Assembly: GCA_045643785.1 (NCBI GenBank)
Contig: JAZRFR010000026.1
Coordinates: 1 to 23,462, forward strand
Length of the DNA stretch: 23,462 nt
Reading direction: 5' to 3'
Source: CAMEON01 sp045643785
GTDB taxonomy: Bacteria > Bacillota > Clostridia > Oscillospirales > CAG-272
Below, piece by piece: positions 7,341 to 15,449 of this stretch. The translations under genes and the position numbers were made by a program. Every line of letters begins with the position of its first letter. The first letter of the stretch is position 1. Below the pieces are notes generated by a model. That model saw nothing but the letters and a program-made list of their open reading frames with translations, ran no database searches and was not told where the DNA came from.

Positions 7341-7991
7341 ATGTCTACTGAAACCATACATACGAATCCCCCCCTGTTCATCGTCTTTGACGGCATGGAC
7401 GGCACGGGAAAAACCACCCAGATGCGCTTGCTCTGTGAGCGGCTGAACGCCGCAGGCATGGAAACGGTGCTGACCGCCGAGCCCTCCACGTCCCCCGACG
7501 GGCAGGCTCTCCGCCGCGCTCTTTCGGGCAAAGAGCCCGCCAACAACAGCCGCATGGCCGCCCTGTTCCTCATCGACCGCATCGGGCATAACGCCGAGAT
7601 CGAGGGCTGGATGGCCGAGGGCAAGACCGTCATCTCCGACCGCTACTACTACGCCTCCATGGCCTATCAGGGTCAGGGGGACAACTTTGAATGGGTCGCC
7701 CGTATGAATCTGGATTGCCCCCATATCCGCAAGCCCGACGGCGCCATCCTTCTGGATATGAACCCCGAGGACAGCATGGCGCGTATCCGAGCCAACCGCA
7801 CCACCGATGAGTTGGAGATCTATGAGACCGTCGCCCAGCAGGAAAAGATCCGAGCGCGTTTCGCGCAGGTCACCGAGTATCTGAAGGATCGCGACCTCAT
7901 CTTGACCGTCAACGCCGCAGGCACCGTGGACGAGGTGGCGGAGAGAGTGTGGCAGGCCTACGAGATCATCCGCAACGCCAAGCATCTTTAA
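7341..7991 (+). CDS. tmk: dTMP (thymidylate) kinase
   Basis: A 216-residue P-loop kinase that phosphorylates dTMP to dTDP for DNA synthesis. It has Walker A GMDGTGKT (residues 18-25). The dTMP-site region is 'TAEPSTSPDGQALR' and the DRY motif is D100-R101-Y102 in 'SDRYYYASMAYQG'. A lid region 'RIRANRTTDELE' follows. The length is close to the usual 205-215. The ribosome site GGAGG (7331-7335) is well placed. The gene heads an operon with an alpha-galactosidase 33 bases downstream, an unusual pairing. The EPSTSP segment differs from the common bacterial 'EPGGT', so a related nucleotide kinase specificity cannot be excluded. A second tmk elsewhere in the genome is possible. Confidence 0.85.
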   Translation: MSTETIHTNPPLFIVFDGMDGTGKTTQMRLLCERLNAAGMETVLTAEPSTSPDGQALRRALSGKEPANNSRMAALFLIDRIGHNAEIEGWMAEGKTVISDRYYYASMAYQGQGDNFEWVARMNLDCPHIRKPDGAILLDMNPEDSMARIRANRTTDELEIYETVAQQEKIRARFAQVTEYLKDRDLILTVNAAGTVDEVAERVWQAYEIIRNAKHL

Positions 7992-8024
7992 ACCCCAAAA
8001 CCATACAAGTAAGGAGAAAAAATC

Positions 8025-9167
8025 ATGGCAATCCTCGCAAAAACGCCCCCCATGGGCTTCAACACCTGGAACACCTTCGGCCCCGACATCAACGAGCAAA
8101 TGGTGTTGGAAATGGCCGACGTTATTGCCGAGCAGGGCTATCGCGACGCAGGCTACAAGTACGTAGTCATCGACGACTGCTGGTCGCTCCGTGAGCGCGA
8201 CGAGAACGGCAACCTGGTGGCCGATCCCGAGAAGTTCCCCCACGGTATGAAGTACGTAGGCGACTACATTCACTCCAAGGGTCTGAAATTCGGTATGTAC
8301 TCCTGCGCCGGCACCCGTACCTGCGCCGGTTACCCCGCCTCCTTCGACCACGAATTCCAGGACGCCCGCACCTTCGCCTCCTGGGGCGTGGATTTCCTCA
8401 AGTATGACTTTTGCTACTTCCCTTCCTTTGCCAACTGCCAGCACCGCTACCTGCAGATGGCCCAGGCTCTTCGCGCCACGGGTCGTGACATTCTGTTCTC
8501 GGCCTGCAACTGGGGCGTGCAGGAGCCCTGGAGCTGGATGCGCAGCGTGGGCGCCCACATGTACCGCTCCACGGGTGACATCGTGGACAACTTTGCCTCC
8601 ACCTCCCACATCATGGCAAGCCAGATGAACAACTTCAACGCCAACGCATCGGGCTGCTTCAACGACATGGATATGCTCACCATCGGTATGGCCGGTCAGG
8701 GCTTCGTAGGCCGCGAGGACTGCAACAGCTACACCGAGTACGAGACCCAGTTCGCCTTCTGGTGCTTCACCGCCGCCCCCCTCATGATGGGCGCTGATCT
8801 CCGCAAGGTTTCCGATGAATACCGTGCCCTGCTTCAGCATAAGGAGCTGATCCGTCTGAATCAGGATCCCGAGTGCCGTCCTCCCTACCGTGTCCGCGAG
8901 CAGGATGGCGCCCATATCCTGGTCCGTCACCTGGCAAACGGAGAGTTCGCCGTGGGCGTGTTCAACCTGCATTCCACGGCCCGCCAGGTTGAGATCACCT
9001 TCGCCGAGCTGGGCGTCCCCGCAAATTCGGGTGTTAAGCTGGTCCTCACCGACGTCATCACCGGCGAGAAGCATGCTCCCAAGCGAGACGATTTCATCGC
9101 CTCTCTCGAAGGACACGGCTGTAAGGTCTACCGCGCCAAGTTCGTCCGCGACCGCAAAAAGTACTGA
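8025..9167 (+). CDS. Alpha-galactosidase, glycoside hydrolase family 27
   Basis: A 380-residue GH27 enzyme; the family hydrolyses terminal alpha-galactosides. It opens with the family's 'TPPMGFNTWNTFG'. The nucleophile is D128 in KYDFC and the acid/base is D185 in YRSTGDI, the same setting as D170 and D231 of human alpha-galactosidase A. 'CFNDMDMLTIG' and 'LIRLNQDP' are further family landmarks. A short beta-domain forms the C-terminus from about residue 290. There is no signal peptide, so it probably acts inside the cell on imported galactosides such as raffinose-type or galactomannan fragments. AAGGAG lies about eight bases before the ATG. It is the middle gene of the dTMP kinase operon. 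GH27 also includes alpha-N-acetylgalactosaminidases and beta-L-arabinopyranosidases, so the exact sugar is inferred. Confidence 0.88.
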   Translation: MAILAKTPPMGFNTWNTFGPDINEQMVLEMADVIAEQGYRDAGYKYVVIDDCWSLRERDENGNLVADPEKFPHGMKYVGDYIHSKGLKFGMYSCAGTRTCAGYPASFDHEFQDARTFASWGVDFLKYDFCYFPSFANCQHRYLQMAQALRATGRDILFSACNWGVQEPWSWMRSVGAHMYRSTGDIVDNFASTSHIMASQMNNFNANASGCFNDMDMLTIGMAGQGFVGREDCNSYTEYETQFAFWCFTAAPLMMGADLRKVSDEYRALLQHKELIRLNQDPECRPPYRVREQDGAHILVRHLANGEFAVGVFNLHSTARQVEITFAELGVPANSGVKLVLTDVITGEKHAPKRDDFIASLEGHGCKVYRAKFVRDRKKY

Positions 9168-9173
9168 TCCTCC

Positions 9174-9419
9174 ATGGAATTCTATCAAAAGCCCGTCGTG
9201 GCCGGGCGCTCCGCCGACGCCTACTGCGTGGAGTGCGATACCCCCATGACGGGAGATGAAGCCGCCCTCAACTACAAGCTGGTGGACAAGAAGACCACCC
9301 ACATTCTCTGCCCCGCCTGTCTGGGCAAGAAAATGGAGCTGACCCCCGAGACATTGCGGGAGATGATCACCCTGTTCCGCAAGCAGGGGTGTACCATGTT
9401 TTCGCCGTGGGTCGAATAA
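9174..9419 (+). CDS. Small zinc-ribbon protein of unknown function
   Basis: An 81-residue protein starting six bases after the alpha-galactosidase stop and ending just before a bidirectional terminator, so it is the last gene of the operon. Two CxxC pairs (C18/C21 and C46/C49) suggest a single zinc ribbon, followed by a helix (residues 57-70) and one more cysteine, C73. No membrane segment or signal peptide is present. There is no clear Shine-Dalgarno, so translation may be coupled to the upstream gene. I do not recognise a family. The frame keeps the codon style of its neighbours and ordered cysteines, which favours a real gene. Confidence 0.6.
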   Translation: MEFYQKPVVAGRSADAYCVECDTPMTGDEAALNYKLVDKKTTHILCPACLGKKMELTPETLREMITLFRKQGCTMFSPWVE

Positions 9420-9426
9420 CCATAGA

Positions 9427-9465
9427 AAAAGGACGAATCAATCGTAACGGTTGGTTCGTCCTTTT
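9427..9465. terminator. Bidirectional intrinsic terminator
   Basis: A 15-bp stem with one G-T pair, AAAAGGACGAATCAA / TTGGTTCGTCCTTTT, encloses a nine-base loop. It has T-rich tails on both strands and separates the convergent zinc-ribbon (plus) and DUF1846 (minus) genes, serving both. Confidence 0.85.
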
Positions 9466-9478
9466 CATATTCCTATTA

Positions 9479-10987
9479 TTATCCGTGGAACAGCTTCTTC
9501 TCCTCAAACACCGGCTCGCAGGTGACGTAGGTACCCAGCTTGCCAAAGAGCTTGTCGTCGGCGTGGGCGAGAATAACCGTGGAGTGAACCTCACTGCCGC
9601 GCAGGTTGTTCAGCTCCTCCATAGCCATGGAAGCGTACTCGTCGGAAACGGCGCAGATGGAAAGGGCAATGAGCAGCTCGTCGGTGTGCATACGGGGATT
9701 CTTGGAACCCAGATGCTCCACCTTAAGGTGCTGAATGGGCGCAATGACCTCGGGGGAGATGAGATTGATCTCGTCGGGCACACGAGCCAGATACTTCAGC
9801 GCATTGAGCAGGGCGGCAGAGGATGCGCCCAAAAGCTCGGTGGTCTTACCCGTAACGATATGCCCATCGGGAAGCTGAATGGCCACGGCAGGAGCATTCG
9901 TGCGCTCTGCCACGGCGCGGGCGGCACAGATCACGGGACGGTCAGCCTCGGTCACTCCGGCCTCGTCCATGAGCAACTCGATCTTCTGCATCTCGGCCTT
10001 GTCGGCGTTGCCCTTACAATGGGCGCAGGCGGTCTTGTAGTAGCGGCGCAGGATCTCCTGGCGAGAGGCGGCGCAAACGGCCTCGTCGTCGTAAATGGCG
10101 TTTCCTGCCTGATTGACGCCCATATCCGTGGGGCTCTTGTAGGGGCAGGAGCCAAAGATGCGGGTCATCATGGCCTCCAGCACACGGGAGATCTCCACGT
10201 CGCGGTTGTAGTTCACCGCCAGCTTTCCGTAGGCCTGCAGATGGTAGGGGTCGATCATATTCACGTCGGCCAGAGCGGCGGTAGCCGCCTCGTAGGCCAG
10301 ATTCACGGGATGCTTGAGAGGCAGATTCCAGATGGGAAACGTCTCGAACTTGGCGTACCCCGACATGATTCCCCGCTTATGCTCGTGGTAGAGCTGGGAA
10401 AGACAGGTCGCCATCTTACCGCTGCCGGGGCCGGGGGCGGTGACAATGACCAGGGAGCGGGTCGTCTCAATGTAATCGTTGCGGCCAAAGCCGTCCTCGC
10501 TGACGATGTGAGCCACGTCCTGGGGGTAATTGTTGATGTTGTAGTGGCGGTAGACCTTGACACCCAAGGACTCCATGGTCTTCTTGAAGGCGTCGGCGGC
10601 GTGCTGACCGGCGTATCTCGTCATGACTACACTGCCCACGTAGAGTCCTACCTGACGGAAGCTGTCAATGAGCCGCATGACCTCGCGGTCGTAGGTAATA
10701 CCCAGGTCTCCGCGGTACTTATTGTTCTCAATATCGGCGGCGTTGATGGCAATGACCACCTCAGCCTGCTCCTTCAGGGCGCAGAGCATCTGCAGCTTAC
10801 TGTCGGGCTTAAAGCCGGGGAGCACGCGGGAGGCGTGATAGTCGTGAAAGAGCTTTCCTCCGAATTCCATATAAAGCTTGCCGCCAAAGGTCTCGATGCG
10901 CTCGCGGATCTTGGCGGATTGCAGGCGGATGTATTCCTCGTTGGAAAAACCTTCCCTGAGTCCTGCGGTCATGGATTCTGTCTGCAT
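9479..10987 (-). CDS. DUF1846 family protein
   Basis: A 502-residue cytosolic protein of the DUF1846 family, which is widespread in Firmicutes and Actinobacteria. Structures exist for members, but no firm function does. Recognisable stretches are 'GGKLFHDYHASRVLPGF' near the N-terminus, 'TAPGPGSGKMATCLSQLYHE' (a loop resembling a nucleotide-binding site), and 'CPYKSPTDMGVNQAG'. The C-terminal third includes 'LGSKNPRMHTDELLIAL'. The open frame extends 46 codons further upstream (to 11128), but a consensus promoter at 11040-11068 lies inside that extension. A strong ribosome site (GGGGGTGA) precedes the ATG at 10987, so I use that start. The length then matches the family. The gene is monocistronic and ends at the bidirectional terminator. 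Confidence 0.88.
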   Translation of the reverse strand: MQTESMTAGLREGFSNEEYIRLQSAKIRERIETFGGKLYMEFGGKLFHDYHASRVLPGFKPDSKLQMLCALKEQAEVVIAINAADIENNKYRGDLGITYDREVMRLIDSFRQVGLYVGSVVMTRYAGQHAADAFKKTMESLGVKVYRHYNINNYPQDVAHIVSEDGFGRNDYIETTRSLVIVTAPGPGSGKMATCLSQLYHEHKRGIMSGYAKFETFPIWNLPLKHPVNLAYEAATAALADVNMIDPYHLQAYGKLAVNYNRDVEISRVLEAMMTRIFGSCPYKSPTDMGVNQAGNAIYDDEAVCAASRQEILRRYYKTACAHCKGNADKAEMQKIELLMDEAGVTEADRPVICAARAVAERTNAPAVAIQLPDGHIVTGKTTELLGASSAALLNALKYLARVPDEINLISPEVIAPIQHLKVEHLGSKNPRMHTDELLIALSICAVSDEYASMAMEELNNLRGSEVHSTVILAHADDKLFGKLGTYVTCEPVFEEKKLFHG

Positions 10988-11039
10988 GGTGTCACCCCCG
11001 TATTCTGATCGGTTTCGGCCTTGTAAAAAACCATTTATT

Positions 11040-11068
11040 ATTATACCACATTTCAAAAGTTTTTTCAA
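11040..11068 (-). promoter_or_regulatory. Sigma-A promoter of the DUF1846 gene
   Basis: On the minus strand: TTGAAA, 17 bases, TATAAT, with the extended -10 TGTGGTATAAT. It gives a leader of about 45 bases and fixes the DUF1846 start at 10987. Confidence 0.8.
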
Positions 11069-11118
11069 CACATTTTGAAGTTTTTTTACAGGAATATGAA
11101 CGAAATTTATTTTCCTTT

Positions 11119-11165
11119 CAAAAAACATTGGGTGTCTCCCGGTTCATCGTAAGGGAGACACCCAA
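11119..11165 (-). terminator. Intrinsic terminator of the GH78 operon
   Basis: A perfect 13-bp stem TTGGGTGTCTCCC / GGGAGACACCCAA (11128-11140 and 11153-11165) has a 12-base loop and is followed on the minus strand by TGTTTTTT. It lies seven bases past the stop of the small membrane-protein gene. Confidence 0.88.
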
Positions 11166-11171
11166 AAAACA

Positions 11172-11768
11172 TTATTCTTTGTCTTCCGAAGGCGCCAGAG
11201 GATCCCTGACTCCCTCGCGATAATACAGATAGTATTCTCCGTCCTCTCCCAGAAGCAGGAGGAAATCGGGTTGATCCTCCACGCTGTACAGCACGTAGGC
11301 GTGCTCCTTTTCCTCAAAGAGATCCGCGCCGAAGGGCGGCACCACCGATTCGATGGCGGTATCAGTTTCCTCCGGGGGCTCGGTCTCATAGTCTTCCCCC
11401 TCATAGGTCTCGTCGGGAGGCAGAGGCGCGTCGGTTTCGGGCTCGACCGTCGTGACAGGCTCGGTGATCACGGGAGTGCCGTCATCCTTGACCTGACCGA
11501 CGATCTTGTCGATAGGATATTTCTTCAACGTCAACCCTCGCTTACCGATCACACCCGACAGGTAGTAGGTTTCGTCCTGATACACGAAGGCGCTGTGATC
11601 CCCGGGGGTGACCCACTCGGCCACGTCACGGTAGGAGTTGAAGCCCCACCAGTACAGGACGGCAAGAAGCATCCCCAAAAGCAGGAAGGCGATCACCGCC
11701 CGCAGAGCAAAGAGAGCGCGCTTCTGCTTGGGTTTGACGATTGTTTCGGCAGACACGTTTTCGTTCAT
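11172..11768 (-). CDS. Single-pass membrane protein with acidic proline/threonine-rich linker
   Basis: A protein of about 198 residues with a short basic cytosolic N-terminus and one membrane helix at about 19-41. A mostly extracytoplasmic domain follows. Residues ~98-140 form a low-complexity linker rich in E, D, P and T. A small domain with aromatic strands ('HAYVLYSVEDQPDFLLLL') forms the C-terminus. I do not recognise a family. The start at 11768 is chosen because AAGGAG lies seven bases upstream. An in-frame ATG at 11786 would overlap the upstream GH78 gene and lacks a site. It is the second gene of the GH78 operon, beginning ten bases after that stop, and is followed by a terminator. 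A link to sugar metabolism rests on position only. Confidence 0.7.
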   Translation of the reverse strand: MNENVSAETIVKPKQKRALFALRAVIAFLLLGMLLAVLYWWGFNSYRDVAEWVTPGDHSAFVYQDETYYLSGVIGKRGLTLKKYPIDKIVGQVKDDGTPVITEPVTTVEPETDAPLPPDETYEGEDYETEPPEETDTAIESVVPPFGADLFEEKEHAYVLYSVEDQPDFLLLLGEDGEYYLYYREGVRDPLAPSEDKE

Positions 11769-11778
11769 GGAATTCTCC

Positions 11779-13920
11779 TTATTCATGGGTCAGAAGTCCC
11801 AGACGGTCCATCCAGTAGATCACGTGGGAGGCAAAGCCGTGATTGCAGCTGGCCTGTGATGCCACCAGCTCCCAAAGGGTGCCCGTCTGGTCGGCCATGT
11901 AGGTGAAATAGCCCTTGATGTTGTCGTACAGCTCCTCCTTCAGGCCGTGGCGGTCGAGAAGGTCGAGGCGCAGGTAGTTGCCGATGAAGGCGTTGGCAGG
12001 CCAGATCTCGGGGAACAGACCCTTCTCAGCGCGGGCATAGCCGAAATCGTGAACCAGAGTATTCCACAGCCAAGGATGGCTCTCGGGCGTAGCGATCTCG
12101 CAGAAGAAGGCGTAATACTGGCAGGACTCGGTGCGCTCCCCCGACAGAACCAGCTTCCCGTCGCGGCGGTAGGCGTTGTCGCAGTAGAAGCCCGACTCGG
12201 TCATGGACAGGTCGTTGATCACCTTGCGAAGGTTGGCGGCCTTGTCAATAAGGTTAGCATCGTCATAGAGCTTGCCCAAGCCGTCCAGCATGTAGGCGTA
12301 GAGCATATTGGATGCGAAGGACACGTCCTGGGTCAGCTCGTTGGACTTGGACCACTCCAGGAATACCCAAGACTCCAGATTCTCCAGAAGCCCGTACTCG
12401 TTCTCATACTTTCCGAAGAAGGCGATCAGATCGTACATCTTCTCCTTGGCGCCGTCCACGAACTCACGGTCTCCAGTACGGGCAAAGTACTCGCAAAGCT
12501 CCACGGCGTACCACATAGCCCAGTTGGGAATGTAGGTCTTGTCGTAGTGATCCGAGGGATAGCACATGGGAAGCATACCCTTGGGGATAAACTCAAAGGA
12601 ATCGGGCAGGATAAAGCACTGCAGGAAAGCGCGCTCCAGCGCGGACTTACCCGTGAGGGCGTACTCCACGCGAGAGGTAAAGAAGCTGTCGCAAAGCCAG
12701 CCGGCGCGCTCACGGGAGGGGCAGTCCATGTAAATGTCCACCGAGTTGGCGCGGAAGGTCTCCATAGCGGCGTTGTAGATGTGCTTCATCGCCGCATCAT
12801 CGCTCGTAAAGCGGGCGTTGATGGCCGAGAGGGGGAACGCGATGTGATGCAGGTGCAGACCCTTGACCGTCATAGCGGCGCCCTTGGCTACGATGCGGGC
12901 GTACTTCATGACGTGGGGCATGGCGCACTGCAGGTGGTACTTCCCTGCCTCCGCGATCACGGTAATGATATTGGACAGTCCCAGACGGAAGGGGCGCACC
13001 TGGCCGTCCAGCAAAATCTCGTCAAAGATAATGAACAGCTCGCCGTCGCCCTCGGCTTCCAGATCAAACTCATAGATCCCCGTAGTGTTGCAGGGGAACT
13101 CGATGTCGGCATAGGTATCGGCCCCCAGCGTGATCACGTCGGGCGTTTCGGTCACATCGGCCTGACCGCCGAAATCGCACTTGCCAACCTCGCGGTGAGA
13201 GGCGTACTCCAGCTCATGCTCACGGTAGGCCAGATAATGCGCTCCGATATCGCTGATCTCGCGGGAATTATAGTAGCTTTCCTTGTCGGAATAGCTGACA
13301 TTGCCGCGGTGAATGACCGACACGGGGAACACCTCGTCATCGGTATCCTTGGGAATATCGCGATACAGGAAATGACCGGCCACAGCAGGCTCTACCTCTA
13401 CAGGAGTAGCGGCGGTGTCGGGATTGATCTCGTAATCAAAGGCGCCATCCGAGAGCTTGTAGGTCTCCACAAAGGTACGCTGGAAGGAGTAACGCTGAAC
13501 CTTGTTGATACGCTCGACAACGGGGTACGCCACAAAGCCGTCTTTACCCGTAGCGGCTACGATCTCCCCACCCACATCGATCTCGGCGCACAGGAAGCCG
13601 GGCTGGTTGAGGTAGGAGAAGGCGTTGACGTTGTAGGAGGCCACGCGTAGAGCGACGGTGTTCACGTCCTTGGTCAGATACTTGGAGATATCGTACTCGT
13701 CCACGCGGAAGTAGCCGTGGCAGCAGCGGGCGGGGCCGTGGGCAACGTAAACGCCGTTGACGGTCAGCACGAAGGCGCAGGATGCGGCGGCAGACAGGGT
13801 CACGGGCTTGTCCGTAGCAGGAAGGGTGGCGACGAAGCAAACGGTGCGGTTCATCACCTTGGCGGTTCCCTTTTCCCATACAGGGATAGCAGTGCGGAAG
13901 GTGTAATCGTGGGTATACAT
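11779..13920 (-). CDS. Alpha-L-rhamnosidase-like enzyme, glycoside hydrolase family 78
   Basis: A 713-residue enzyme with an N-terminal beta-sandwich region, then an (alpha/alpha)6 barrel from about residue 380. It releases terminal alpha-L-rhamnose in characterised members. The family motif 'DCPSRERAGWLCD' gives D399, E404 and D411, with the same spacing as D567, E572 and D579 of the Bacillus GL1 rhamnosidase. E684 in 'TLWE', with the following 'NHGFASHV', fits the C-terminal catalytic region. No signal peptide is seen, so it probably acts inside the cell. It is shorter than many GH78 enzymes because some beta domains are missing. The ribosome site AAAGGAG is about eight bases before the ATG. 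The gene is divergent from a GH28-like gene, sharing a compact control region, which fits pectin (rhamnogalacturonan) use. Confidence 0.83.
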   Translation of the reverse strand: MYTHDYTFRTAIPVWEKGTAKVMNRTVCFVATLPATDKPVTLSAAASCAFVLTVNGVYVAHGPARCCHGYFRVDEYDISKYLTKDVNTVALRVASYNVNAFSYLNQPGFLCAEIDVGGEIVAATGKDGFVAYPVVERINKVQRYSFQRTFVETYKLSDGAFDYEINPDTAATPVEVEPAVAGHFLYRDIPKDTDDEVFPVSVIHRGNVSYSDKESYYNSREISDIGAHYLAYREHELEYASHREVGKCDFGGQADVTETPDVITLGADTYADIEFPCNTTGIYEFDLEAEGDGELFIIFDEILLDGQVRPFRLGLSNIITVIAEAGKYHLQCAMPHVMKYARIVAKGAAMTVKGLHLHHIAFPLSAINARFTSDDAAMKHIYNAAMETFRANSVDIYMDCPSRERAGWLCDSFFTSRVEYALTGKSALERAFLQCFILPDSFEFIPKGMLPMCYPSDHYDKTYIPNWAMWYAVELCEYFARTGDREFVDGAKEKMYDLIAFFGKYENEYGLLENLESWVFLEWSKSNELTQDVSFASNMLYAYMLDGLGKLYDDANLIDKAANLRKVINDLSMTESGFYCDNAYRRDGKLVLSGERTESCQYYAFFCEIATPESHPWLWNTLVHDFGYARAEKGLFPEIWPANAFIGNYLRLDLLDRHGLKEELYDNIKGYFTYMADQTGTLWELVASQASCNHGFASHVIYWMDRLGLLTHE

Positions 13921-13955
13921 GATATGTCTCCTTTCGGTGATAACAATGTGAAAGA

Positions 13956-13968
13956 GGCACTCTGTGCC
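13956..13968. promoter_or_regulatory. Small palindrome just downstream of the GH78 transcription start
   Basis: GGCAC-TCT-GTGCC is a perfect 5-bp inverted repeat placed within about 15 bases of the predicted GH78 start of transcription (~13971). It may be an operator or leader hairpin. No regulator is assigned. Confidence 0.3.
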
Positions 13969-13977
13969 ATTATTCGT

Positions 13978-14006
13978 ATTATACCATGTTTCGCGTCAAA
14001 ATGCAA
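13978..14006 (-). promoter_or_regulatory. Sigma-A promoter of the GH78 operon
   Basis: On the minus strand: TTGCAT, 17 bases, TATAAT, with the extended -10 ATGGTATAAT. Its -35 box lies only 19 bases from the -35 box of the divergent GH28-like promoter. The spacer holds ACGCGAAA, shared with the promoter at 7193-7221. Confidence 0.8.
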
Positions 14007-14025
14007 TAGATTTTCCCCGAATGCC

Positions 14026-14054
14026 TTGATTTTCTTGTGAAAATATGGTATACT
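14026..14054 (+). promoter_or_regulatory. Sigma-A promoter of the GH28-like gene
   Basis: TTGATT (14026-14031), 17 bases, TATACT (14049-14054), with an extended -10 (ATGGTATACT). Transcription should start near 14061, about 20 bases before the ATG. It is back to back with the GH78 promoter. Confidence 0.75.
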
Positions 14055-14082
14055 TTCCGTAGTTTCACAAGAGGAGGCAGCT

Positions 14083-15261
14083 ATGAGTCGCTACGTTATC
14101 ACCGATTACGGTGTCATTCCCAATATCGACACCCTGCAGACCGAGGCCATCCAGAAGGTCTTTGACCTCTGCCGCGAGAATGGCGGTACCGTAGTCATTC
14201 CCGCAGGATATTTCTGCGTTGCCGCTCTGCGGATGTGGTCGAATACCACCCTGTACCTGGAGGCAGGAGCCGAGCTTCTGGGCTCCGAGGAATGCACCGA
14301 TTACGAGGTCTTCCCCGTCCCCGAGGGGGTGGAGCTGCGCACCGACATGGAGCTCATTACCCAGTATTACCTCGACAAGCCTTGGCCGGAATACCGCCGC
14401 GCCATGATCTCGGCCTACGGCGAGAAGAATATTGCTATCATCGGTGAGGGCGAGAATTCGGTCATCGACGGCCGCGACTGCTTCGACCCCGATGGCGAGG
14501 AGGGCTTCCGAGGCCCCCACGGCGTGTTCATCACCAACTGCGAGGGTGTGGTCATGAAGAACTACACCATCAAGCGCAACGGCAACTTCATGCACCAGCT
14601 GGATAACTGTCAGAACATCCTTATGGAGAACGTGACTTGCCTTGCGGGTCACGACGGCATCCATCTGCACCATTGCACCCATACCCTCATTCAGAACTGC
14701 CGCTTCATCACGGGAGACGACTGCGTGGCGGGTATCAATATCAAGGATCTCACGGTGAAGAACTGCGAGATCAACACCTCCTGTCAGGCCTTCCGCATCG
14801 GCGGACACGATATTCTGGTGGAGGACTGCCATATCTGGGGCCCCGGGTACTACCCCCACCGCATGACCATTGTTAAGGGCAAGGGCATCGAGCTTCCCCG
14901 CGAGGAAGGACGGCACAACATCCATGCCTTGATCTACCACTTCGCCAGCACCAACTTCCCCTCGGAGGTTCCTTACGGTAACTACGTATTCCGCAACTGC
15001 CTCGTGGAGACGGTGGATCGCCTCATGCTTTACACCGCCGACGGCGGCCCCCTGGAGAGCGGGGCGTATCTGGCGGATATGACCTTCGAGAACGTGACCT
15101 TCAAGGGGATGCTGTACCCTGCTCACTGTATTCCAAGCGCGAAGGTGCCGCTGACCGTGACCCTCAAGAACTGCACCGTGGATTTCCGCGAGGAAAGCAA
15201 AGACTGCGGGTATGGGTTGTTTGCGGAGGGGACGGAAAATTTGAAGGTCGTGGTAGAGTGA
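14083..15261 (+). CDS. GH28-like right-handed beta-helix glycoside hydrolase (pectin-related)
   Basis: A 392-residue protein built mostly of parallel beta-helix repeats ('ILMENVTCLAG', 'TLIQNCRFITGDD', 'LTVKNCEINTSC', 'ILVEDCHIWG'), as in polygalacturonases and related pectin hydrolases. D191 (GHDG), D212 and D213 (TGDDC) have the same spacing as the catalytic D180, D201 and D202 of Aspergillus niger polygalacturonase II. The classical GHG and RIK motifs are not obvious; 'FRIGGHD' (237-243) may replace them. No signal peptide is present, so intracellular action on oligogalacturonides or rhamnogalacturonan fragments is likely. GAGGAGG lies six bases before the ATG. It is divergent from the GH78 rhamnosidase. 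A pectate-lyase-like or other beta-helix activity is possible. Confidence 0.78.
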   Translation: MSRYVITDYGVIPNIDTLQTEAIQKVFDLCRENGGTVVIPAGYFCVAALRMWSNTTLYLEAGAELLGSEECTDYEVFPVPEGVELRTDMELITQYYLDKPWPEYRRAMISAYGEKNIAIIGEGENSVIDGRDCFDPDGEEGFRGPHGVFITNCEGVVMKNYTIKRNGNFMHQLDNCQNILMENVTCLAGHDGIHLHHCTHTLIQNCRFITGDDCVAGINIKDLTVKNCEINTSCQAFRIGGHDILVEDCHIWGPGYYPHRMTIVKGKGIELPREEGRHNIHALIYHFASTNFPSEVPYGNYVFRNCLVETVDRLMLYTADGGPLESGAYLADMTFENVTFKGMLYPAHCIPSAKVPLTVTLKNCTVDFREESKDCGYGLFAEGTENLKVVVE

Positions 15262-15276
15262 TACTCATCCACGCAG

Positions 15277-15305
15277 GGGAGGGGCTTGCCCCTCCCGCAT
15301 TTTTC
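15277..15305 (+). terminator. Intrinsic terminator after the GH28-like gene
   Basis: A 9-bp GC stem GGGAGGGGC / GCCCCTCCC with a TT loop is followed by GCATTTTTC. It begins 16 bases past the stop codon. Confidence 0.75.
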
Positions 15306-15308
15306 TCC

Positions 15309-15339
15309 GTAGGGGAGGGGTCTCCCCTACCGCTTTTTT
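15309..15339 (+). terminator. Second terminator-like hairpin
   Basis: GTAGGGGAG / CTCCCCTAC form a perfect 9-bp stem (15309-15317 and 15322-15330) followed by CGCTTTTTTC. Its GTAGGG outer end resembles the ends of the adjacent long palindrome (15341-15436), so it may be a short relative of that repeat acting as a backup terminator. Confidence 0.55.
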
Positions 15340-15340
15340 C

Positions 15341-15436
15341 GTAGGGACCGGCGTCCTCGACGGTCCACAAATATCCGAACCCCGGCAACGAATATAATCG
15401 GGACGGTTTCGGACCGTCGGGGACGCCGGTCCCTAC
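15341..15436. mobile_element. MITE-like long inverted repeat
   Basis: The 26-base arms (15341-15366 and 15411-15436) start GTAGGGACCGGCGTCC and end GGACGCCGGTCCCTAC. They pair with a single T/C difference (a G-T pair) around a 44-base centre. There is no coding capacity. GTAGGG...CCCTAC ends with GC-rich arms are typical of small non-autonomous elements in clostridial genomes. No clear target-site duplication is visible. Confidence 0.65.
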
Positions 15437-15449
15437 AAATGTACAATAA

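Noticed and set aside
10988..11128. A 46-codon N-terminal extension of the DUF1846 protein.
   Set aside because: A consensus promoter with extended -10 lies inside it, and a strong ribosome site precedes the ATG at 10987, which gives the usual family length.
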